From a virus: a stretch of DNA of 64,000 nt. Location of the stretch: positions 1 to 64,000 of IMG/VR virus record IMGVR_UViG_3300030380_005901; one strand, given 5' to 3'. Positions within the stretch are counted from its first letter, which is position 1; each line of letters starts with the position of its first letter. The notes under the pieces were generated by a model. The model saw nothing but the letters and a program-made list of their open reading frames with translations. It ran no database searches and was not told the DNA's origin. Positions 38,952 through 47,682 of the stretch are shown here, piece after piece. The position numbers and the translations under genes were made by a program.

Positions 38952-39143
38952 CTATATTTTAATTTTTCTTTTTCTTTCTTTTTTGATTGGGGGGAATCTA
39001 CCCCAGTTTCCGTGTCCATCATAATCTATTATATCATCTTTTAATGTTGGTTTTTCTTCTATTTCTTTCTTAGTAGTAAACATAAAGAATATAACATATG
39101 TTGAGAATATTATAAAACCAATAATAAAAATTAAGAATCCCAT
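38952..39143 (-). CDS. Single-pass membrane protein, 63 aa
   Basis: N-terminal helix GFLIFIIGFIIFSTYVIFFMF, then a charged cytoplasmic tail ending KKERKRKIKI. A different frame remains open downstream to 38849 and would extend it by about 50 polar residues after a +1 shift. Confidence 0.55.
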   Translation of the reverse strand: MGFLIFIIGFIIFSTYVIFFMFTTKKEIEEKPTLKDDIIDYDGHGNWGRFPPIKKERKRKIKI

Positions 39144-39337
39144 TTCTCGTCCTCAATTTTTCTTACTTTGTATTTCTTTACAAACTCTTTAGTTGGGCCT
39201 AACTTTTCTCTTTTTTTATAGTTATACCTACCTTGTTCTCTTTCTTGTTGTTTATGAGCTCTATTTATCATCCTAACCAGAAAATACATATAAGTAACAA
39301 ATATTACTAAACCTATTGCAAATATTAAAATATCCAT
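39131..39337 (-). CDS. Single-pass membrane protein, 68 aa
   Basis: Helix ILIFAIGLVIFVTYMYFLV, then a basic tail (HKQQEREQGRYNYKKREK). Its layout parallels the downstream neighbour 38952-39143, suggesting an old duplication. Confidence 0.6.
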   Translation of the reverse strand: MDILIFAIGLVIFVTYMYFLVRMINRAHKQQEREQGRYNYKKREKLGPTKEFVKKYKVRKIEDEKWDS

Positions 39338-39341
39338 AACT

Positions 39342-39506
39342 CTACTTTTTTAATGTGTTAAAGAAACAACCTAACCCTAAAATTGAAGGGACCCATATCC
39401 CAACAAACATACCTTCATCTTTATGCCCAATAAACCATAAGGTTACTGAGAATAAAAAACTAATAAACGCCAATAATATTGGGTAATACTTTTCTAATTT
39501 TTCCAT
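39342..39506 (-). CDS. Two-pass membrane protein, 54 aa
   Basis: MEKLEKYYP, helix ILLAFISFLFSVTLWFIG, polar turn HKDEG, and second helix MFVGIWVPSILGLGCFF. Similar hairpin membrane proteins are common in bacteria; no name is assigned. Confidence 0.55.
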   Translation of the reverse strand: MEKLEKYYPILLAFISFLFSVTLWFIGHKDEGMFVGIWVPSILGLGCFFNTLKK

Positions 39507-39549
39507 TTTTTTATTTTTTTTACTAATTTAATAATTTATTTTTTAATAG

Positions 39550-39744
39550 TCAAATTTTGTTTGATAATGATTTCAGATAATTATTATACTTAATAAATAA
39601 TGTTCTAGTTAATTCATCTGCACAACCAGTTTCTATTGCCTCTTTAGTTATTTTACGTCTAAGTTCCACAACCCTTTCCTCAATAAAATTTTGATGTTTT
39701 TTATATTTCAAATATTCTTTTAATAAATGTAATCTTCTTCTCAT
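39550..39744 (-). CDS. Hypothetical basic helical protein, 64 aa
   Basis: MRRRLHLLKEYLKYKKHQNF, then EERVVELRRKITKEAIETG: basic and helical. Unrecognised. Confidence 0.55.
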   Translation of the reverse strand: MRRRLHLLKEYLKYKKHQNFIEERVVELRRKITKEAIETGCADELTRTLFIKYNNYLKSLSNKI

Positions 39745-39849
39745 TTAATTGGTTTTTTTATTATCAAACAAATCGTCCAAATGTGGAGGAACAATATCTA
39801 CAATGTGTTTTTTCCACCACTTTTTAATTTTTAATAATATTTTATTCAT
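39745..39849 (-). CDS. Hypothetical protein, 34 aa
   Basis: MNKILLKIKKWWKKHIVDI followed by VPPHLDDLFDNKKTN: a basic amphipathic helix and acidic end. The ATG overlaps the preceding stop by 8 bases (ATGAATAA). Confidence 0.4.
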   Translation of the reverse strand: MNKILLKIKKWWKKHIVDIVPPHLDDLFDNKKTN

Positions 39850-40054
39850 CTTCTACCAATCTAAAATCAATATCATCTGTAGCCGGTTTGTCTCTTAATA
39901 AATCATAGTCTAAGTCCCATAACCATTCTGGTTCTTCTATTTCACCAGTTTCATCATTTTCCCAAGCTAAATATTCTTTTTCTTGTTCTTTGGTAATTTC
40001 AGCTTCATACCAAAGCCAATCTGTTTGTGTAACGAATTTTTCTATTTTAGGCAT
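39842..40054 (-). CDS. Hypothetical acidic protein, 70 aa
   Basis: MPKIEKFVTQTDWLWYEAEI, then very acidic and Trp-rich (EEPEWLWDLDYDLL). Possibly a DNA-mimic or inhibitor-type protein on composition alone; no evidence beyond that. Confidence 0.55.
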   Translation of the reverse strand: MPKIEKFVTQTDWLWYEAEITKEQEKEYLAWENDETGEIEEPEWLWDLDYDLLRDKPATDDIDFRLVEDE

Positions 40055-40056
40055 AA

Positions 40057-40272
40057 TTACGATTTATTATTTTTTACAAAATCTTCAATAATTTTTGAGT
40101 CTATTTCATCAACCCCACCTTGAACTCTACCGACACATTCTTTAACATATTCTATTAATTTACTTTCAGTAAATCTATGTGTTACAAACTCATAATCATT
40201 ATGTGAAACAGGTGGTCTATACCCATATCCTTTTGATTGTCTTAATTCTTCTAACGTTCTTTGTTTAGTCAT
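40057..40272 (-). CDS. Hypothetical protein, 71 aa
   Basis: MTKQRTLEELRQSKGYGYRP, then LIEYVKECVGRVQGGVDEID. Soluble, unrecognised. A -7-like TATCTTTG lies at 40297-40290, upstream of the start. Confidence 0.55.
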   Translation of the reverse strand: MTKQRTLEELRQSKGYGYRPPVSHNDYEFVTHRFTESKLIEYVKECVGRVQGGVDEIDSKIIEDFVKNNKS

Positions 40273-40335
40273 TTTATTTATATTTTATACAAAGATAATT
40301 AATTTTTTTCATAAAATCAACATATTTATTGCCAA

Positions 40336-41328
40336 ATGAATACGTTTAAAGCCGGTAAAAAAATAAAATCTAAAAAATTCTTTGACGCTAAAACTAAAAT
40401 GATGTGTGAACATGCATGGGAATGGGCAAAAAAAGAAGGCGCGATGAATGTTGGTGAAGGTGATGCTCTTTGGAGAACAGGGTTGGCATATATTGCATGG
40501 AAAGAACCTTTAATGAAAGAAGGTATATTAGAATGTTATCGTCCGTTTGGTGAGAACTATCATTTCAAAAATAAAATGTATCAAGCATCAAGACACACAG
40601 GTAGATATGGTGAAGACGATGTTTCAAGAGATCAAACAATTATGTCTTTGGCAGCATTAAAAGTAAACGGAGATTTAGAAGAATTAGATGAAATTGCTAG
40701 TCATTTACCCTACAGACTTTCTAGAAGATTCGTAATGGGTCCCGGTATGTGGGCATGGGTAAAAACACTAACCTGTAACAAACATATTAAATTATATACC
40801 AACATCACATGTGGTTTAGGTTTGATAGAAAAATCTATTGCAATTGGATTAAATAAACTTATTGCACCAATATGTGGTTTTAAAAGAAATGTAATTAAAA
40901 ATAATGATTATACTTCTAGAGTTCATTATGATTTAAAAGAAAAATGGAATGGATTTCAAAAACAACTATCAAGAGCATATTATCCCGGTTTTGCATTTCA
41001 TTTGGCGTGTTGGGAAATTTTTACCCTACCAGAAGATTATAATCCATTATTAAGGAAACTTTATACTAAACTGATGTTAAGTTATTGTGAGAAAGAAAAC
41101 TACCTTTGTAGACTTTTATTGGGTGATAAAACAGTCACTTGGGAAGAAGTAGAAAATTATAACCCTAGAGAAGGTTTTAGGTGGCAAGCATATTTAGATG
41201 GTAGTTGGTCTAACTATAATGGAGAAAAATCACAAGAATGGAAAGATAAATATCTTAAATGGAATCAAATGGATAAAGATTGTCTTATTACTATTTGGTT
41301 GAAGGTGAGAAAAATAGATTCTATATAA
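40336..41328 (+). CDS. Hypothetical phage-type helical protein, 330 aa
   Basis: All-helical, Trp-rich protein. The segments EGDALWRTGLAYIAWKEP, SRHTGRYGEDDVSRDQTIM and SLAALKVNGD look like the paired helices of an alpha/alpha-toroid, the fold of several glycan-processing enzymes, and DDVSRDQ could be an active-site block. Later WRWQAYLDGSW-like aromatic residues could bind sugars. I do not recognise a named family. It is alone on the plus strand with TATTTATT upstream and a strong terminator downstream. Confidence 0.6.
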   Translation: MNTFKAGKKIKSKKFFDAKTKMMCEHAWEWAKKEGAMNVGEGDALWRTGLAYIAWKEPLMKEGILECYRPFGENYHFKNKMYQASRHTGRYGEDDVSRDQTIMSLAALKVNGDLEELDEIASHLPYRLSRRFVMGPGMWAWVKTLTCNKHIKLYTNITCGLGLIEKSIAIGLNKLIAPICGFKRNVIKNNDYTSRVHYDLKEKWNGFQKQLSRAYYPGFAFHLACWEIFTLPEDYNPLLRKLYTKLMLSYCEKENYLCRLLLGDKTVTWEEVENYNPREGFRWQAYLDGSWSNYNGEKSQEWKDKYLKWNQMDKDCLITIWLKVRKIDSI

Positions 41329-41332
41329 ATAA

Positions 41333-41361
41333 AAAAAGGGAAACCGAAGTCTCCCTTTTTA
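41333..41361 (+). terminator. Rho-independent terminator, bidirectional
   Basis: AAAAAGGGA/TCCCTTTTT with a 10-base loop right after the stop of 40336-41328; the mirrored A run also lets it serve the convergent minus-strand gene. Confidence 0.8.
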
Positions 41362-41416
41362 TTATAAAACTATGTATTATTACTTTTTAATTAAAGATTA
41401 TATAAAAATGTCCTTA

Positions 41417-44400
41417 TTAAGGCTCCATTTCCGTTCCATCTTCATTTAAAGCTTTAATATCTAAATTTTCATCCATTAATTCAAATTCTGGTGGATTCGT
41501 TGCAATTGCTTTAGGTCCATCACCTACTACTCCGATATTAAAATATCCTGTAGTTTTGACTTCTCTAGGTTCTTCACCTATCATTGCATCGTATACTTTG
41601 CTTTCTGTGTTTTTGTTTACATCTGAAACAGTTGCAGATCTTGTTATATTTCTAACAGATTCTGCAGAAGAACAAAATTCGTCTGCCACTTCTTCTGCTG
41701 CTTTTAACTTAAATACAATATCTGCTTCATTATCTTTGGCACTATCAATAGTCTTACTCAATTTCTCTATTAATGATTCCGACTCTGCTTTTACATCAGA
41801 TGCAAGAGCTTTATTATTCTCAGAAATAGTTCGAGTTGCTTTGTTTGATGCCAAAGCAGATTGTCTTTCCTCAAATTCATTAGTAGCGTTGGAGGTATCC
41901 TCTTCTAAACCACTAACAGTTTTTTCAAGATCAGAAATATCTGATTGAAGTGATTTTTCGATATCTCTATTCTCAGCCAAAACAGCGTCTAGTGCTTCTA
42001 GCTCTTTCTTAGCATCTGCGATGTTTTGATTATACATATCTAATACACTTTGATCAGGAAACGGTCTAGCTTCTTCAGCAGCTTTTAAAGTTTCATTTAA
42101 CTTAACAGTGTTATCTGCTTCTGCCATACTACTTTCATTACTTATAATATCCTTCTGAACCTCATCTAACTTTGTATTCTTTTCAGATAACTCTGTTATA
42201 CTCACCTCATAATCAGCTTGTAATGTTTTTAATTCAGCCATAATTTTCTTCATTTCTAAATTAATTGTATTCATGTTTTCAGAAGCTTCATCTATTGCTT
42301 TAGTATACTCCTCAATTGCTGCAGTAAGATCTGCTACAAATGTTTCTTTAACATCTTTAGCTTCTTTACTTTCATCAATATTATATTGAGTTGAATCCAA
42401 CAGTCTTCTCAGTTTAACAATAGCCCTTCTAGACTCACTACATTTGTATGTACCTTTTTTAAGTATATCATCAATTGAAAATTCACAATCGTCTACTACT
42501 GGTGTATTTAAGTTAACATTCGTAGTTTTTTCTACTAAAACAGAAATTTGTGATCCTAATGCCGGTGCAAAATCAAATTCTAATTCTCCCCTTTGACCAA
42601 CAAATCCATTTTGTATCAAACCATTTAATGTAACAAGAATTACTTTATATTCTCCTTCTACTACGATATTAAAACTAGTTCTATTACCGTCAGGGAAAGG
42701 AAATATTAAAGCTTCTTCAATTGATACATTATCTACGGCTTCGTTGATGTCACTAACCAATCTTTCAGATATACAGTCAGATGTATTCAAAATCTCACCT
42801 ACTGCGTCAGAAACGTTAGTCTCTAAAACGTAGTTTTGCCATTCTGAATAAGCAACAGTAGAGTTAGAATCTTTTCCAAATCTATCTATATGTGCTTTTG
42901 CAGCTTCTACTACACTCTCAGGATGTGAACCAATCGGTGATTTTAAAATTGCAATCGCTTCTTCTGTTACTAATTTAAATACAGTTTTATTTACCTCTAA
43001 ATCCGTAACTGTTTCAACAGGATTTAATCCTATCTCTTCTTTAGTTTCCGCTCTGTATGATTCTTCGTCAGTATTATGTTCATTAAGATACCAAGCAAAA
43101 TGTCCAGCTTGACATTTAGCGTATGGTTCTAAATTTGTCTCACAAGTATAATCACTTAAATTTTGATTAATTTTAGAAATTTCATCTTCTAATTTAGCTA
43201 TTTCATCTTCTTTCTCTGCGCCTTCAAGTGCTCTTTGAACTTTAGATAATAACTGTTTTAGCATATCAATATAATCTACATATTGTTTATATACATCTTC
43301 TCTAAAATCTACTTGATTTAACCTGTCTCTCCAGTCATCGTAAGAAAATACTGAAGCTAATGTAGATGTTAAAGTAAAAGTATTTCTAAACCATACGGCT
43401 TTTTCATAATTAAACATATCTTCATCATCTAATTCTACACCATCTTCATCTGCTTTGTCTGCCATATCAAGTATAGCTTTCATTTCGGCAGCTTTTTCCT
43501 TAAATTCATCATTTAATACTCTGTAGTATTCACCTGTTCCTTCAGTGCTACCATCAACGCCAATACCTAATGCTCTTTCCGCTAACCCTGTTCTAAAAGA
43601 ATTTTCGTTAGTGTCATGCTCATTAAGATACCAAGCAAAATGTCCAGCTTGACATATAGCGTGTGAATCTAAATTTGTCTCACAAGTATATAAAGATAAC
43701 TCATTATCAATTTTAGAAATTTCATCTTCTAATTTAGCTATTTCATCTTCTTTCTCTGCGCCTTCGAGTGCACTTTGAAATTTAGATAACATCTTTTTTA
43801 AAGAACTAATAAAATCTACATATTTTCTATATACATCTTCTTTAAAATCTACTTGATTTAATCTATCTCTCCAGTCATCGTAAGAAAATACTGCAGCTAA
43901 CGTAGATGTTAAAGTAAAAGTATTTCTAAACCATACGGCTTTTTCATAATTAAACATATCTTCGTTATCTAATTCTACACCATCTTCTTCTGCTTTTTGA
44001 GCCATATCAAGTATAGCTCTCATTTCGTCAGCTTTTTCCCTAAATTCATCATGTAATACTCTGTAGTATTCACCTGTAAATTCAGTATTACCATCAACAC
44101 CAATACCTAATGCTCTAGTTTCTAAAATTTCTTTAAATTCATCAAAAGCATTTGTATCAATATCAAAAAAGTATTGAATCCCTTTCTCTAAGGTTGCAAT
44201 TCTTTTTGTTACATCTTCAGGATAAAGTTCATCTATATCTGTAATTCTTTCAAATTGTTCAACTATATCTGTAATTTTATCTTCTAGTTCAGCGTATTCA
44301 GGTTTGTTTACATCCGTCTGTTCTAGTTCAGAGTATAAGCTAACTAATTGTTTTCTTAACTTTTCAACGTGCTTACTATACTGTTCCATTTGAGATGAAT

Positions 44401-44935
44401 CTAAATCATCTACTACATTACTGAAATCTTTCAATTTCCAAGCTAAGAAGTGGATTGCACTATAAGTCTCACCAAAGTTTGATAACCATAATCTTGCATA
44501 TTCTGCTTCACCTGGTGCTGCACCATCTCCGGATTTAATGATTTTAATTGCTTCTGCTTGTTCTGCTAAATAATCTGTAATATCAGATTTTATTACTTCA
44601 GCAGTAAACTCACTATCTTTATCACCTGTTAAGAATTTTAAATCCTTTTCGATATTATCAATAGAGCTAGCAATACCATCACTTATACCTTCTATCGAAC
44701 CTGCCACTTTTTCAATTCTGGAAGTATTTTCTGCGATTTCTCCGCCTAATTCTTCTCCTTGTCTTGTAATCTCCTGACCTAACTTAGCATCTCCATCACT
44801 AATTTCTGATTGTAAACGAGTTTTAAATTCAGAAGATTCCGCGTTAGTTTGTCCATCGATATCTAATCTTGTACCTTGTTGAGGTACTTCTGGATTTCCT
44901 TTAAAAGGATCTCCGTCTTCGGGTATGTGTCCCAT
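41417..44935 (-). CDS. Large coiled-coil structural-type protein with tandem 180-aa repeat, 1172 aa
   Basis: Begins MGHIPEDGDPFKGNPEVPQQG. Residues 275-454 and 455-634 are a tandem pair with near-identical blocks (RALGIGVDG, GEYYRVL, EDMFNYEKAVWFRNTFTLTS, CQAGHFAWYLNEH); the DNA repeat period is exactly 540 bases. Residues about 740-800 form a beta domain (SFNIVVEGEYKVILVTLNG). Residues 830-1110 are a long Glu/Lys/Ala coiled coil, and the C-terminus is a short acidic beta segment. No signal peptide. Size and build suit a fibre, neck or tail-associated virion protein (inference); no enzymatic motif seen. Confidence 0.65.
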   Translation of the reverse strand: MGHIPEDGDPFKGNPEVPQQGTRLDIDGQTNAESSEFKTRLQSEISDGDAKLGQEITRQGEELGGEIAENTSRIEKVAGSIEGISDGIASSIDNIEKDLKFLTGDKDSEFTAEVIKSDITDYLAEQAEAIKIIKSGDGAAPGEAEYARLWLSNFGETYSAIHFLAWKLKDFSNVVDDLDSSQMEQYSKHVEKLRKQLVSLYSELEQTDVNKPEYAELEDKITDIVEQFERITDIDELYPEDVTKRIATLEKGIQYFFDIDTNAFDEFKEILETRALGIGVDGNTEFTGEYYRVLHDEFREKADEMRAILDMAQKAEEDGVELDNEDMFNYEKAVWFRNTFTLTSTLAAVFSYDDWRDRLNQVDFKEDVYRKYVDFISSLKKMLSKFQSALEGAEKEDEIAKLEDEISKIDNELSLYTCETNLDSHAICQAGHFAWYLNEHDTNENSFRTGLAERALGIGVDGSTEGTGEYYRVLNDEFKEKAAEMKAILDMADKADEDGVELDDEDMFNYEKAVWFRNTFTLTSTLASVFSYDDWRDRLNQVDFREDVYKQYVDYIDMLKQLLSKVQRALEGAEKEDEIAKLEDEISKINQNLSDYTCETNLEPYAKCQAGHFAWYLNEHNTDEESYRAETKEEIGLNPVETVTDLEVNKTVFKLVTEEAIAILKSPIGSHPESVVEAAKAHIDRFGKDSNSTVAYSEWQNYVLETNVSDAVGEILNTSDCISERLVSDINEAVDNVSIEEALIFPFPDGNRTSFNIVVEGEYKVILVTLNGLIQNGFVGQRGELEFDFAPALGSQISVLVEKTTNVNLNTPVVDDCEFSIDDILKKGTYKCSESRRAIVKLRRLLDSTQYNIDESKEAKDVKETFVADLTAAIEEYTKAIDEASENMNTINLEMKKIMAELKTLQADYEVSITELSEKNTKLDEVQKDIISNESSMAEADNTVKLNETLKAAEEARPFPDQSVLDMYNQNIADAKKELEALDAVLAENRDIEKSLQSDISDLEKTVSGLEEDTSNATNEFEERQSALASNKATRTISENNKALASDVKAESESLIEKLSKTIDSAKDNEADIVFKLKAAEEVADEFCSSAESVRNITRSATVSDVNKNTESKVYDAMIGEEPREVKTTGYFNIGVVGDGPKAIATNPPEFELMDENLDIKALNEDGTEMEP
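43035..44115 (-). repeat. Tandem 540-bp repeat inside the 1172-aa gene
   Basis: For example the same 20-base start of line-identical sequence CATTAAGATACCAAGCAAAA begins at 43081 and 43621. The two units keep frame and most codons, which implies recent duplication or gene conversion. Confidence 0.85.
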
Positions 44936-45117
44936 AATTTATTTATTTTTATTTGATTGTTATTATTTTGAATTGTTTTTTATTATTGCGCAATTTATTC
45001 AATTCACTATATAAGTATACCCAAAATATAAAAGGTTAAGGGCGTAATTTAAATATTACAAAACAATTACAAAAACCTTACTTTTCAGTGTATTTTGGGG
45101 TATTTTTTCTTAAAAAT

Positions 45118-46713
45118 TTATATTAAATTTTCGTTAAGATATTGTTTAATTACTGATGGTATTTTAGACTCATCAACAGGGTAAGTTTTATTTAAATCTA
45201 TAATTAAAACATTAGGGTTAATTCCCATCGCTTTAGCGGTACAAAGTCTAGTATTTCCTGCCACTAACCAGTATCGATCATCAAATCTTGCAATAATAGG
45301 TGGGTGATAATTTCCCTCATTAAATTTCTTTTTTAATTTTAATGGATTACCTTTTTGATATTTGTTTGCAATTTTAAATACTTCATCAAAATCTCCCTTG
45401 TTAATATCTACTGATTCACTATTTTCTAATTGATTCCATATTTTATATTTTAAAGGTTGTGGTGTTGCGTTTTCTATCTCTTTTGATACATCTTCTACTG
45501 TTGTATTAAAATTATGGTGTCTACTTAAATCTTGTACTACTCTTTGTATCTCATCCATTTCTTTTTTAACATCCTTTTTAGATTCCCATATATTATATTT
45601 TTTATTATATTTTTCCTTTTGTTTTCGTCTCTTTTCTATAAGAGGAATTTTTAATGTCTCCACCTTTTCTTTTAACTTTTTAAGGTATTCGGAATCGAAA
45701 TACTCTAATTCTCCTCTTGTAGAAAAACCATAAGCCTCAATTAATTCATTGGCAAAGTATTTAATAAAAGAAGACATTCTTTCAAAATTTTCGTCTAATA
45801 ACCAAGTTATATTAAATTTATACTTTTTATCATTAGGGAATTGTGGGGTGATAAAATTTCCAAACCAAGGACTACTTGTTGACCAAGCATCATAGTCCGT
45901 CACATATAAGTTCATTTCAGTTTTCTCAACCATTCTTTTAACCACCTTATCTATAAAGTTTTTAACTTCTTCATTGGGTATAGTTTCATCATAATTATTA
46001 AAGGATTCATTTATTGATTCTCTAACACTACTCCTAAGTTTGGTATCTTTGTTGAGATTAATAACTTTAATTTTAAAATCTAAGTATGAATCTTTTTTTC
46101 TTATTAGCCATTCCCTTTCTAGTGTTCTTTCTATTTCATCTTGTAAAGGGTGTTGTACTATAGCAGTAGGTTGTCCATCATCTTTATCTATGTAAACAGT
46201 GAATATCATTTCGCCCCACATATCATAAGTCCATGTTACATTTATAACTTCGTCCCATCGTTGTTCTATAAACTGTGCCAGTTTTTCTACGAACTTTTCA
46301 CTTACAGTTGGGTGTCCCATAATTTTATTAAAACCTTTTCTGGCGTATTTTTTGAATATGTTTTCTTCGTTGAGTTCTTCTGAAGTTTCCATATTCTCTA
46401 TTATGAAGTTACTTATTTTTGTATACATCTCTTTTAAGTATATTTCATATACATAATATGTTTCTCCTTTAGATAATGCGTATATATCTTCTACAAAATT
46501 CTCAAACCCTACTTTGAATAAATCTTGATGTGAACCTTCTCCTTTAAAATATGCCGCTGCAGTTGTTTTATGGTTATTAAATGGTACTGCAACTCTTACA
46601 TCATTCCATCCACCATCTCTAATAAAAGTAAGTTTAGTTGGTTTCCATAATAGTTTGGATTCCCCCACTAAACTATCTACTACATTTTTTATGAATTTTT
46701 TCTTAGGACTCAT
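45118..46713 (-). CDS. Modular protein: DKVV-like modules, protease-like sites, ParB-like end, 531 aa
   Basis: Module-like starts at residue 6 (KFIKNVVDSLVGES, then VPF and FVEDIYALSKGETYYVY) and about 250 (VKNFIDKVVKRMVEKTE). LNE116|E and INE236|S fall between segments. Residues 330-385 are a basic coiled coil (KRRKQKEKYNKKYN). Residues about 440-515 form a ParB-like domain: HPPIIARFDDRYWLVAGNTR and LCTAKAMGI. This is the only protein combining the DKVV module with ParB-like fold. TATTTATA lies four bases upstream. Confidence 0.65.
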   Translation of the reverse strand: MSPKKKFIKNVVDSLVGESKLLWKPTKLTFIRDGGWNDVRVAVPFNNHKTTAAAYFKGEGSHQDLFKVGFENFVEDIYALSKGETYYVYEIYLKEMYTKISNFIIENMETSEELNEENIFKKYARKGFNKIMGHPTVSEKFVEKLAQFIEQRWDEVINVTWTYDMWGEMIFTVYIDKDDGQPTAIVQHPLQDEIERTLEREWLIRKKDSYLDFKIKVINLNKDTKLRSSVRESINESFNNYDETIPNEEVKNFIDKVVKRMVEKTEMNLYVTDYDAWSTSSPWFGNFITPQFPNDKKYKFNITWLLDENFERMSSFIKYFANELIEAYGFSTRGELEYFDSEYLKKLKEKVETLKIPLIEKRRKQKEKYNKKYNIWESKKDVKKEMDEIQRVVQDLSRHHNFNTTVEDVSKEIENATPQPLKYKIWNQLENSESVDINKGDFDEVFKIANKYQKGNPLKLKKKFNEGNYHPPIIARFDDRYWLVAGNTRLCTAKAMGINPNVLIIDLNKTYPVDESKIPSVIKQYLNENLI

Positions 46714-46716
46714 AAT

Positions 46717-46724
46717 TATAAATA
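46717..46724 (-). promoter_or_regulatory. Candidate late-promoter octamer TATTTATA
   Basis: Coding-strand TATTTATA four bases upstream of the ATG at 46713. Confidence 0.4.
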
Positions 46725-46732
46725 TTATCTAT

Positions 46733-47311
46733 TTATAAAAACAAGTTGAATTTAATCATTTTGATTGCAATTGCCAAACATATTATACCGAATACCTTAC
46801 GCAATACCATCATACCATTCTTACCCAATACCTTAGATAGTCTGTCACTAAACTTCAAAGTAATATATACTACAATTAAATTTAGAATGATACCAATTAG
46901 TATAGTCCAAAAAGGGTAAAGAGAATTAAAAGAGATTATTGTAGTTAAAGAACCTGGTCCTGCGATAAGGGGAAACGCCAATGGTACTATAGATGAACCT
47001 TCCGTATCTGGTTCACTTTTAAAGAAGGTTAAACCTAAAACCAACTCTAACCCCATAAAGAATAATATAAGTCCACCAGCGATAGAGAATGAAGCCACAT
47101 CAATCCCTAAAAAGGATAAAGCTCTTTCACCAGTAAATAAAAACAAAACCATAATAAAAAAAGATATAAGAGTTGCCTTAAGACTTTCTATCTTTCCAAA
47201 TTTTTCTCTTAAATCTAATACTATGGGTATAGAACCAAATATATCTATCACCGCAAATAACGTCATCGTTATAGTTATAATTTCATTAAACATAATACCA
47301 CTTATATTCAT
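46733..47311 (-). CDS. MarC family membrane protein, 192 aa
   Basis: Full-length six-helix MarC/UPF0056 protein: ITMTLFAVIDIFGSIPIVL, GGLILFFMGLELVLG, the hallmark IVPLAFPLIAGPGSLTTII, and the final helix GIICLAIAIKMI. MarC proteins are inner-membrane proteins of unclear substrate (once linked to antibiotic resistance, since questioned). Probably captured from the host. Confidence 0.9.
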   Translation of the reverse strand: MNISGIMFNEIITITMTLFAVIDIFGSIPIVLDLREKFGKIESLKATLISFFIMVLFLFTGERALSFLGIDVASFSIAGGLILFFMGLELVLGLTFFKSEPDTEGSSIVPLAFPLIAGPGSLTTIISFNSLYPFWTILIGIILNLIVVYITLKFSDRLSKVLGKNGMMVLRKVFGIICLAIAIKMIKFNLFL

Positions 47312-47404
47312 ATAATTTATTTTATTCCTTTATTTAAATATAACATTTTGTAAAATAATTACATTAATTATTTGTTAATTTTTAAAATTATGTAGGGGAT
47401 TAAT

Positions 47405-47638
47405 TTATATCAATTTAGACAACTCAATACACTTTTCAAAATCCTCAGATTCTTTAAAATAATTTAACATATTTTCAATATCTTGTTTAGTGGGATTAGT
47501 TTCTATATTATGTGCAAATACTAAGTTTGAAATACCGTTTTCAACTATTAATTCTTCAATACTTTTATGATTCGTAAGTAAATCATAAGAATTATTCATC
47601 GCATTTTCCATATGTTTTAGTAAATCTATTTCGTCCAT
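47405..47638 (-). CDS. Hypothetical protein, 77 aa
   Basis: Helical acidic protein: DEIDLLKHMENAMNNSYDLL and DIENMLNYFKESEDFEKCIEL, the second resembling a TPR-type helix pair. Unrecognised. Confidence 0.55.
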   Translation of the reverse strand: MDEIDLLKHMENAMNNSYDLLTNHKSIEELIVENGISNLVFAHNIETNPTKQDIENMLNYFKESEDFEKCIELSKLI

Positions 47639-47682
47639 ATTACTAATATAATATAAAAATATTAATAAATAAACAAAGTTTA

